From Ruminococcus sp. (GTDB taxonomy: Bacteria; Bacillota; Clostridia; Oscillospirales; Ruminococcaceae): a stretch of DNA of 7,700 nucleotides. A program made the position numbers and the translations under genes. Location: contig JAAVHM010000004.1 of the NCBI GenBank assembly GCA_014799675.1, forward strand, positions 1 through 7,700, given 5' to 3'. The notes under the pieces were generated by a model. It saw only the letters and a list, made by a program, of their open reading frames with translations, ran no database searches and was not told where the DNA came from. Positions 1 through 5,595 of the stretch are shown piece after piece. Within the stretch, counting starts at the first letter, position 1. Every line of letters begins with the position of its first letter.

Positions 1-182
1 AAAGAAGCTCTTCTTCTCCGTCTGCTCCTGCGTTTTTCGGACTTAGAACCCGAGGCGCAGAGTATACCTATAATAAGTCCCGTAATAAACGATACCGCTG
101 CGATAAGAACAAGAATACCCTGTGTGATAACGATATCTTCCTTAGCCTTTGAAATAGTATTTTCGGTAATTTCCTTAAACAT
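1..182 (-). CDS. Unidentified single-pass membrane protein, N-terminal part (truncated by window edge)
   Basis: The reading frame opens at an ATG at 182-180 and stays open to position 1, giving 60 residues with no stop; the rest lies outside the window. The start is supported by a GGGGAAGG purine run about 9 nt upstream and by a promoter further upstream on the same strand. The protein begins MFKEITENTISKAKEDIV, has one hydrophobic segment at about residues 17-43 (rich in Ile, Leu, Val, Ala, Gly), then a strongly basic stretch at about 47-58 containing RRSRRRRR. By the positive-inside rule the basic C-terminal side should face the cytoplasm. There is no signal-peptidase motif, so an anchored protein is more likely than a secreted one. 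I do not recognise the family and assign no function. Confidence 0.7.
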   Translation of the reverse strand, partial: MFKEITENTISKAKEDIVITQGILVLIAAVSFITGLIIGILCASGSKSEKRRSRRRRRAS

Positions 183-277
183 AATAAGCGACCTTCCCCG
201 CCGTTATAATTTTTCGGACTGCTTACGGCGAATGATCAGCCCGTTTGTATATAGCTTTTCGCAAGTATACAAATATT

Positions 278-306
278 ATTATACCTTTTTTTGCATAAAA
301 TTGCAA
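278..306 (-). promoter_or_regulatory. Promoter of the left-edge membrane protein gene
   Basis: On the minus strand, -35 TTGCAA (306-301) and -10 TATAAT (283-278) are separated by exactly 17 bp. Transcription should start near 271, leaving a leader of about 90 nt before the ATG at 182. It is divergent from the promoter at 408-436. Confidence 0.65.
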
Positions 307-407
307 TAGATTACGATAAAATTTACAATATATTTTAGACTATCGGTCGGAAATTAGGTAAAAAATACTATTTTTTGAGTATTATTTGTTAAAAATAATC
401 AATACGC

Positions 408-436
408 TTGCTTTACAGTTAAAAATGTGGTATAAT
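408..436 (+). promoter_or_regulatory. Promoter of the GH13 gene
   Basis: -35 TTGCTT (408-413), 17-bp spacer, -10 TATAAT (431-436), with an extended -10 TG at 428-429. Transcription should start near 443, about 30 nt before the ATG at 474, where GGAG (461-464) serves as ribosome binding site. The upstream AT-rich sequence could act as an UP element; no operator or cre-like site is evident. Confidence 0.75.
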
Positions 437-473
437 TTACACATTACTTTAATATAGAACGGAGCATGAAAAA

Positions 474-2222
474 ATGTCACATTGGATCGAAAAAACCAAC
501 GTATACCATATTTACCCTCTCGGATTCTGCGGCTGCGAAAAATTTCGCTCGGAAGCCAAAGACCTTGAAAAAGGCAGAATTTTAAAGGTCATCGAATGGA
601 TTCCCCATTTGAAAAAAATGCACTTCAACGCCGTTTATTTCGGACCGCTGTTTGAGTCCTTTGAACACGGCTATGACACTACCGATTATTACACTATCGA
701 CAAGCGTCTCGGAACAAACGCCGAATTCAAGCAGGTCTGCGACGAGCTTCACAAAAACGGCATACGCGTTATTCTGGACGGCGTATTCAACCATGTTGGC
801 AGAGACCATGCCGCATTTAAGGATTTGCAGCAAAACGGTCAGGGCTCACGGTACAAGGACTGGTTCGCGGGAGTAAATTTCGGCGGACGCTCCCCTTACG
901 GCGATAATTTCTCCTACGAGGGCTGGAACGGTCACTATAACCTTGTCAAGCTTAACCTTTACAACAACGAGGTGGTTGAACACCTTTTCGGCGCAGTAAA
1001 GATGTGGATCGAAGAATGGGGTATCGACGGCATACGCTTTGACGCTGCGGACTGTCTTGCTGACGATTTTATCAAAAGAATACACCGCTTTACCCGCGAT
1101 ATGCGTCCTGATTTCTGGCTTATGGGCGAAATTATTCACGGTCAGTACAACCGCTGGGCAAACGGCGAAATGTTCGACTGTGTTACTAATTATCAGTGCT
1201 ACAAAGGAATTTATTCCTCCCACAACGACAGGAACTACTTTGAAATTGCCCACTCTATCGAATATCAGCACGGTCAGTACGGAAATCTTTATATGTACAA
1301 CTTCCTTGACAACCACGACGTTGTAAGACTTATGTCGGTGCTTAGAAATCCCGACCACGCGGAATGCTGCTACACTATGATGTACGGTATGTACGGCGTC
1401 CCCTCGGTCTACTACGGAAGCGAATTCGGAATATACGGCGCAAAGGGTCAGGGCGCTGACGCTGACGTTCCTCTGAGACCATGTCTTGACCTTGACAATA
1501 TCCCAGACAGAAACGACAATCTTATGAATCACATCTCAAAGCTTGGAGCGATACGTCTTTCCGTACCTGCCCTCCAGTCGGGCTCTTACGCAAAGCTTGA
1601 CCTTAAAAATCAGACCCTGCTTTTCAAGCGTGAGCTGAACGGCGAGGTAGCATACATTGCTCTTAACATCAGCGACGGAGACTACACATTCAGAGTTGGC
1701 ACACATTATCCCAAGCTTAAAGATATGCTTTCTGGAAAGCAGTTTGACGTAAACGGCGGCACAGCAGAGGTTACCGTTCCTAAAAACAAGTCAATGGTAC
1801 TTGTGGACAGCAGTCTTTCCTCGGATATCGTTCCCGAACCCGAAATAAAAGTTGAAACCGTTAAGCAGGAAGCTCCCAAGCCCGCAGAAGCAGCTCCCGA
1901 AATAAAGGCGGAGCCTGTTCCCGTTTCCGAACCCACTCCCGTACCCGAGCCTAAGCCTGTTCCCGAAAAAAATAACGGAATAAGAGGCGTTGGTGTACCA
2001 GAGGGCAGGAAAATCGTTATCGGCGGTCACTACAAGCACTTCAAGGGCGGTGAATACGTTGTTCTGAACGTTGCCAAGGATCACGAGACCTGTGAAGAGC
2101 AGGCGATCTATATGCAGATACACGACAAGCCTATTATATGGGTAAGACCTCTTAATATGTTCCTTGAGGACGTTGACGACCACGGCAACATCAAGCCGAG
2201 ATTTGCTCTTTTAAGCGAATAA
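474..2222 (+). CDS. GH13 alpha-amylase-family glycosidase with C-terminal DUF1653 domain
   Basis: Predicted intracellular hydrolase (or transglycosylase) acting on alpha-1,4-linked glucans or maltodextrins. Residues about 8-360 form the GH13 barrel: region I DGVFNH (102-107), region II GIRFDAAD (186-193) with nucleophile D190, region III GEI with acid/base E219, region IV FLDNHD (277-282) with D282. The catalytic triad is intact. Residues about 363-447 fit the C-terminal beta domain of the family. A Pro/Glu/Lys/Val-rich linker (about 453-500) then leads to a DUF1653 domain (about 510-580), recognisable by GGHYKHFKGGEY, WVRPLNMFLE and KPRF. There is no signal peptide or anchor, so it should be cytoplasmic, close to cyclomaltodextrinase/maltodextrin glucosidase-like GH13 enzymes rather than secreted amylases. 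The start follows GGAG by 9 nt. The gene has its own promoter and terminator and no sugar transporter beside it. Family is certain; exact substrate is unknown. Confidence 0.93.
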   Translation: MSHWIEKTNVYHIYPLGFCGCEKFRSEAKDLEKGRILKVIEWIPHLKKMHFNAVYFGPLFESFEHGYDTTDYYTIDKRLGTNAEFKQVCDELHKNGIRVILDGVFNHVGRDHAAFKDLQQNGQGSRYKDWFAGVNFGGRSPYGDNFSYEGWNGHYNLVKLNLYNNEVVEHLFGAVKMWIEEWGIDGIRFDAADCLADDFIKRIHRFTRDMRPDFWLMGEIIHGQYNRWANGEMFDCVTNYQCYKGIYSSHNDRNYFEIAHSIEYQHGQYGNLYMYNFLDNHDVVRLMSVLRNPDHAECCYTMMYGMYGVPSVYYGSEFGIYGAKGQGADADVPLRPCLDLDNIPDRNDNLMNHISKLGAIRLSVPALQSGSYAKLDLKNQTLLFKRELNGEVAYIALNISDGDYTFRVGTHYPKLKDMLSGKQFDVNGGTAEVTVPKNKSMVLVDSSLSSDIVPEPEIKVETVKQEAPKPAEAAPEIKAEPVPVSEPTPVPEPKPVPEKNNGIRGVGVPEGRKIVIGGHYKHFKGGEYVVLNVAKDHETCEEQAIYMQIHDKPIIWVRPLNMFLEDVDDHGNIKPRFALLSE

Positions 2223-2234
2223 AATAAAAAGTTC

Positions 2235-2289
2235 AGAGGATAGAATTTGATTTACCGTTATTTCGGCAAATAATTCTATCCTCTTTTTT
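2235..2289. terminator. Convergent (bidirectional) terminator after GH13 and DUF1540 genes
   Basis: A 13-bp perfect stem (2235-2247 with 2272-2284, AGAGGATAGAATT and its complement) is followed by a T-run ending at 2289. The enclosed segment can pair further (2250-2257 with 2264-2271, one mismatch), leaving a 6-nt loop. On the minus strand the stem is followed by a weaker T-rich stretch, so it can also end the convergent DUF1540 transcript. Confidence 0.9.
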
Positions 2290-2313
2290 CATTTTATACT
2301 GTTTTATTCAGTT

Positions 2314-2481
2314 TTACTGACAGCAGCTCTTTTTCTCGAAAGAAAGGCAGTCTGTACATTCGGGAACTGTGGGGTTAGCCTCGTGTGTGCCGACCCTGAT
2401 GCTGTTGAGAGTACAGTAATGCTCGCTGTCCATATTGTGCTTGCAGGAAGCTACATCGCATTTAATAGAAGGATTCTTCAT
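2314..2481 (-). CDS. DUF1540 small cysteine-rich protein
   Basis: This 55-residue protein starts MKNPSIKCDVASCKHN and ends KKSCCQ. It carries seven cysteines (C8, C13, C23, C42, C45, C53, C54) in the pattern of the DUF1540 family of Firmicutes: Cys-x4-Cys with an Asn shortly after, a third Cys, then an Ile-x-Val-Gly turn (residues 28-31) and a late Cys-x2-Cys. The spacing suggests metal binding, probably zinc, but the family has no established function and that is inference. The start is well placed: AAGGAG (2496-2491) sits 9 nt before the ATG at 2481-2479. It is transcribed away from the neighbouring cca-type gene and converges on the GH13 gene, sharing its terminator. Its small size makes it easy to miss. 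Confidence 0.88.
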   Translation of the reverse strand: MKNPSIKCDVASCKHNMDSEHYCTLNSIRVGTHEANPTVPECTDCLSFEKKSCCQ

Positions 2482-2615
2482 AATAACAATCTCCTTATTT
2501 TCGGAGAGATCAAAGCGTTCGTATATACAGTATTCCGCATATACGCAGGACTTGGTTCTCCTAACATTTTAGCCTTTTTATCTTCGGCAAAAATATTATT
2601 TGCAGCAAGCCGCAT

Positions 2616-2644
2616 ATGATACTATGGAATTTTTGGCATAACAA
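2616..2644 (-). promoter_or_regulatory. Possible promoter of the DUF1540 gene
   Basis: On the minus strand, TTGTTA (2644-2639) and TATCAT (2621-2616) are 17 bp apart, matching 4/6 and 5/6 of consensus. It would give a leader of roughly 125 nt. It is the best candidate in this intergenic region but not a strong one. Confidence 0.4.
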
Positions 2645-2669
2645 AATTTTAATTTTTTGTGAAAAATAC

Positions 2670-2698
2670 TTGAAATTATAAAAACTGTGTGCTATAAT
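2670..2698 (+). promoter_or_regulatory. Promoter of the tRNA nucleotidyltransferase gene
   Basis: -35 TTGAAA (2670-2675), 17-bp spacer, -10 TATAAT (2693-2698). Transcription should begin near 2705, about 70 nt ahead of the ATG at 2775. With the DUF1540 leader, this accounts for the 293-bp gap 2482-2774, in which I see no further gene. Confidence 0.8.
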
Positions 2699-2774
2699 AT
2701 ATTGTGGCAGAATTTTTGGTATTTGCCATATTTTATATTTTATCAATTATTCGCTGAAAGGTACTGATTATGCT

Positions 2775-4115
2775 ATGAATATTAAAATTCCCGAAAATAT
2801 AATTGCAGTTATCGAAAGGCTTGAAAGCTTCGGTTTTGAGGCTTATGCTGTAGGAGGCTGCGTCAGAGATGCGATTTTGGGAAAAACTCCAAAGGATTAC
2901 GATATATCCACATCTGCAAAACCTGACGAAATAAAAAAATGCTTTGAGGGATATGAAATTATCGAAACAGGCATAAAGCACGGCACGGTCACTGTTGTTT
3001 CAGAGGGTGAAAATATAGAGGTAACGACTTTCCGCATTGACGGAAAATACAACGACAGCAGACACCCCGAAAGCGTTGAGTTTTCGGAAAAGCTTCTGGA
3101 CGACCTTTCCCGCCGCGATTTTACAATAAACTCCATGGCGTACAATCCCAAAACAGGCATTATTGACGAATTCGGCGGACAAAAGGATATGTTCAACCGC
3201 CGCATTGCCTGCGTGGGAACTCCCGCTGTACGGTTCGGCGAGGACGCTTTGAGAATTATGCGGGCTTTGAGGTTCGCCTCCGAGCTTGAATTCGACATTG
3301 AGGAAAAGACCGCAAACGCTATCCACAATATGAAAGATAATCTGCTGAACATTTCCATAGAAAGAGTTGCAAGCGAGCTTATGCTTCTGCTTACGGGGAT
3401 TTCGCCTTACAACGTCCTTACCCAGTTTGCGGACGTTATCGCTGTTATTATCCCCGAGATAAAGCCCTGCATAGGCTTTGACCAGCACAACCGCTACCAT
3501 GTTTACGATGTGTGGAAGCACAGCGCCTCCGCTGTTGAGCATTCAATGTCCGACCCTGACGTAAGGCTTTCGCTCCTGCTCCACGATATTGGAAAGCCCC
3601 ATTGCTTCAAGCTTGACGACGAGGGCAACGGACAGTTTTTCAACCATGAAAAAATCGGCTCTGAAATGGCGGTAAATATTCTCAGGCATATGCACTTCCC
3701 CAACGACACCATTGAACGTGTTTCAAAGCTTATAAAGTACCATTATGTAATTCCATTGGACGATTACAAAGTGGTAAGGAAGCTGCTTTCCGCTGTGGGT
3801 GAGGAGGACTTTCCCCTGCTTATCGAAATAATGAAAGGCAACAACCGCGCAAAGCACAGCTCCTGTTTTGAGCGTATACATATACTGGAAGCTATGCAGG
3901 CAAAGGCTGCGAAAATTATTGACGAACACCAGTGCATAAGCATTGCAGACCTTGCGGTATCTGGCAACGACATGATAACCGTTGGCTATCAGGGCAGCGA
4001 GATCGGCAATATACTTGGCGTTCTGCTGGACGCTGTTATGGACGACAAGGTGGAAAATACATACGGCAAGCTTATGGATTTTGCCAAAGAGTACCATTCC
4101 GATAAAAAAATCTGA
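2775..4115 (+). CDS. cca: tRNA nucleotidyltransferase (CCA-adding type) with HD domain
   Basis: Class II nucleotidyltransferase that adds or repairs the 3' CCA end of tRNAs in the cytoplasm using CTP and ATP. The 446 residues are normal for the Bacillus-type enzyme. Visible motifs: GGCVRD (27-32) with the metal-binding DYD (41-43); RRDFTINSMAY (113-123), the ribose/flexible-loop region; EDALR..RALRF (156-167), the base-selection region. A central HD domain shows H249, the HD pair H270-D271 in LLLHDIGKP, and H291. The C-terminal part (about 390-440) matches the tail of Firmicute CCA enzymes. Sequence alone does not separate a full CCA-adding enzyme from an A-adding one, but no second nucleotidyltransferase is visible here. 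GAAAGG (2756-2761) lies 13 nt from the ATG, rather far; a two-codon reading frame lies between (see findings). Two tRNA-Ser genes follow directly. Confidence 0.93.
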   Translation: MNIKIPENIIAVIERLESFGFEAYAVGGCVRDAILGKTPKDYDISTSAKPDEIKKCFEGYEIIETGIKHGTVTVVSEGENIEVTTFRIDGKYNDSRHPESVEFSEKLLDDLSRRDFTINSMAYNPKTGIIDEFGGQKDMFNRRIACVGTPAVRFGEDALRIMRALRFASELEFDIEEKTANAIHNMKDNLLNISIERVASELMLLLTGISPYNVLTQFADVIAVIIPEIKPCIGFDQHNRYHVYDVWKHSASAVEHSMSDPDVRLSLLLHDIGKPHCFKLDDEGNGQFFNHEKIGSEMAVNILRHMHFPNDTIERVSKLIKYHYVIPLDDYKVVRKLLSAVGEEDFPLLIEIMKGNNRAKHSSCFERIHILEAMQAKAAKIIDEHQCISIADLAVSGNDMITVGYQGSEIGNILGVLLDAVMDDKVENTYGKLMDFAKEYHSDKKI

Positions 4116-4134
4116 AAAAATTTCAATTTAACTA

Positions 4135-4163
4135 TTGACAAAAATAAGAATTTGTGATAAAAT
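4135..4163 (+). promoter_or_regulatory. Promoter of the tRNA-Ser pair
   Basis: Perfect -35 TTGACA (4135-4140), 17-bp spacer, -10 TAAAAT (4158-4163). It starts only 20 nt after the preceding stop codon, where no terminator is seen, so read-through from cca may add to tRNA transcription. The predicted start near 4170 leaves a precursor leader of about 33 nt. Confidence 0.85.
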
Positions 4164-4202
4164 ATATAAGTCGTTGGTCGCATGGCGGTTTACGGCTTAT
4201 AC

Positions 4203-4291
<89 letters not shown>

Positions 4292-4320
4292 ATTAATATT
4301 TTTTATTAATTTACCAATTT

Positions 4321-4410
4321 GCAGAAGTACTCAAGTGGTGAAGAGGCGCCCCTGCTAAGGGTGTAGGTCGGGTAACCGGCGCGAGGGTTCAAATCCCTCC
4401 TTCTGCGCCA
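4321..4410 (+). tRNA. tRNA-Ser (anticodon GCU)
   Basis: Class II cloverleaf: acceptor GCAGAAG (4321-4327) pairs with CTTCTGC (4400-4406), discriminator G4407, CCA encoded at 4408-4410. The anticodon stem CGCCC/GGGTG (one G-U pair) encloses CTGCTAA with anticodon GCT at 4354-4356, reading AGC/AGU. Variable arm GTCGG-GTAA-CCGGC; T arm GAGGG-TTCAAAT-CCCTC. It lies 29 nt behind the first tRNA-Ser and is presumably cut from the same precursor. Confidence 0.96.
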
Positions 4411-4433
4411 GCGCGAAGTCCGCGCAGGCATAG

Positions 4434-4469
4434 TCACCCCCACATTTAATGTGAGGGTGATTTTGTTTT
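4434..4469 (+). terminator. Terminator of the tRNA-Ser operon
   Basis: TCACCC-c-CACAT (4434-4445) pairs with ATGTG-a-GGGTGA (4449-4460), 11 pairs with one C/A mismatch and a 3-nt loop, followed by TTTTGTTTT. A small GC-rich hairpin (GCGCG 4411-4415 with CGCGC 4421-4425) lies just after the tRNA and may help 3'-end processing. Confidence 0.85.
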
Positions 4470-4516
4470 ATTAAATCTGTACTAAAAAAACTTACAAAAA
4501 ACAAGGAGGTAATCGC

Positions 4517-5449
4517 ATGATTGCAGGCAAGCTTAAACTCGGAGATGAAGTCAGAGTTATTGCTCCGTCCAGTAGCCTAAATGAAGTAAAGCAGGATGTG
4601 CATCATCGTGCAGTTGACTTCTGGAGCAAAGAGGGCTTTAATGTCACATTTTCAAAAAACTGTAAAGAGGTTGGAAAGTTCAGTTCTTCAAGTATTAAAT
4701 CACGTGTTGAGGACATTCACGAAGCGTTTTGTGACCCTAATGTAAAAATAGTGATAGCAGGTCGAGGCGGCTTTAGTATAAATCAACTTCTTCGTCACCT
4801 TGATTATGACCTTATTGCTAAAAATCCAAAAATACTTTGCGGTTTCTCTGACATTACTGCCCTTCTTAATGCTATATATTCCAAAACTGGACTTGTTACA
4901 TACCACGGTCCAAACTATTGCACATTTGCATATGAAGATGAAGCCGAGTACACCCGAAAAGCGTTTTTTAACTGCGTGATGAATGACGAACCTATCACTG
5001 TCACCCCTTCCGAAACGGCGGCGAAATATTACACCATTCAAGAAGGCGCTTGTGAGGGAACTGTTATCGGCGGCAATCTTTGTACTTTGAATTTGCTGCA
5101 AGGAACTCCCTATATGCCTGACATCAGAAACAAGGTTCTTTTTCTGGAAGATGACAATATCATGGGCGAATATTTCTGCTATGAGTTTGACCGCAATCTG
5201 GAATCTCTCCTGCAAATTGACGGCGCTGATACGATCAAGGGCATTGTTTTCGGACGTTTTGATGATAGCTGCGGTATGACTATCGAAACGATTTCCGATA
5301 TTATCCGTGACAAAGTGCCGAATAATATTCCTGTTGTGTTCGGCGCAGATTTCGGTCATGTTCTTCCGAATATTACTTTCCCTATCGGCGGAACAGTAAG
5401 TATCATAGCAAACAAAGATATTGCTGAAATCATTATTGCTGAGCATTAA
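4517..5449 (+). CDS. Peptidase S66 family LD-carboxypeptidase (LdcA/MccF-like)
   Basis: S66 serine peptidase, 310 residues, normal for the family. Members either remove the terminal D-Ala from murein tetrapeptides in the cytoplasm during cell-wall recycling (LdcA) or inactivate peptide-nucleotide antibiotics such as microcin C7 (MccF); sequence alone does not decide. N-terminal LKLGDEVRVIAPSSS (6-20) is the usual opening strand and turn; GRGGFSINQLL (82-92) replaces the common RGGYG-x-LL loop. The nucleophile is S111 in GFSDIT (109-114), with E211 in LFLEDDN and H281 in ADFGHVLPN, matching the Ser-Glu-His triad order and spacing known in LdcA. There is no signal peptide, fitting a cytoplasmic enzyme. 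AAGGAGG (4503-4509) is 7 nt before the ATG, a strong site that fixes the start. I see no convincing promoter between the tRNA terminator and this gene, so it may depend on read-through. By eye its first half is more AT-rich than cca and the GH13 gene, weak evidence of a different history. Confidence 0.92.
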   Translation: MIAGKLKLGDEVRVIAPSSSLNEVKQDVHHRAVDFWSKEGFNVTFSKNCKEVGKFSSSSIKSRVEDIHEAFCDPNVKIVIAGRGGFSINQLLRHLDYDLIAKNPKILCGFSDITALLNAIYSKTGLVTYHGPNYCTFAYEDEAEYTRKAFFNCVMNDEPITVTPSETAAKYYTIQEGACEGTVIGGNLCTLNLLQGTPYMPDIRNKVLFLEDDNIMGEYFCYEFDRNLESLLQIDGADTIKGIVFGRFDDSCGMTIETISDIIRDKVPNNIPVVFGADFGHVLPNITFPIGGTVSIIANKDIAEIIIAEH

Positions 5450-5455
5450 TTATAA

Positions 5456-5488
5456 AAATCGTTCCGATTTATTCGGGACGATTTTTTT
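5456..5488 (+). terminator. Terminator of the S66 peptidase gene
   Basis: A 12-bp stem (5456-5467 with 5473-5484, one G-U pair) around a 5-nt loop TTTAT, followed by seven Ts (5482-5488). It begins 6 nt after the stop codon. Confidence 0.92.
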
Positions 5489-5519
5489 ATAAAATTTACG
5501 TATATTGTTCATTTTAATC

Positions 5520-5548
5520 TTGACACAAATTAGAAAACATTATATAAT
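5520..5548 (+). promoter_or_regulatory. Consensus promoter of the triple-GNAT gene
   Basis: -35 TTGACA (5520-5525), 17-bp spacer, -10 TATAAT (5543-5548): all twelve positions match consensus, so strong constitutive transcription by the housekeeping sigma factor is expected. Transcription should start near 5555, about 40 nt before the ATG. Confidence 0.88.
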
Positions 5549-5595
5549 AGTTATGTATTTATATCGTCATATTTTTTACGAAAGGATTTGTAAAA

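Noticed and set aside
124..309. 61-codon plus-strand frame at the left end
   Set aside because: It runs antisense to the membrane protein start and through its promoter, with no ribosome binding site.
846..1532. Long open frame (228 codons) on the minus strand inside the GH13 gene
   Set aside because: It lies fully antisense to a gene with intact catalytic motifs, has no ribosome binding site, and its Val/His/Phe-rich translation resembles no family. It is a by-product of GH13 codon use.
1830..1970. Repetitive Pro/Glu codons in the GH13 linker as a DNA tandem repeat
   Set aside because: The repetition is in amino-acid composition only; the period is irregular and no exact DNA unit recurs, so it is a protein linker, not a satellite.
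2520..2545. Inverted repeat CGTATAT ... ATATACG in the DUF1540 leader
   Set aside because: The arms are only 7 bp and AT-rich with a 12-nt loop. Such repeats are common by chance here and no known operator matches.
2897..3542. Antisense open frames inside cca (180 and 153 codons)
   Set aside because: They overlap each other and the conserved nucleotidyltransferase motifs and have no start signals.
4321..4433. Possible integration (att) site at the 3' end of the second tRNA-Ser
   Set aside because: No second copy of the tRNA 3' end is found in the window, and there is no integrase or other mobile gene nearby.
4700..5446. 248-codon open frame on the minus strand inside the S66 gene
   Set aside because: Antisense to a clear S66 peptidase, no promoter or ribosome binding site, composition unlike a real protein.
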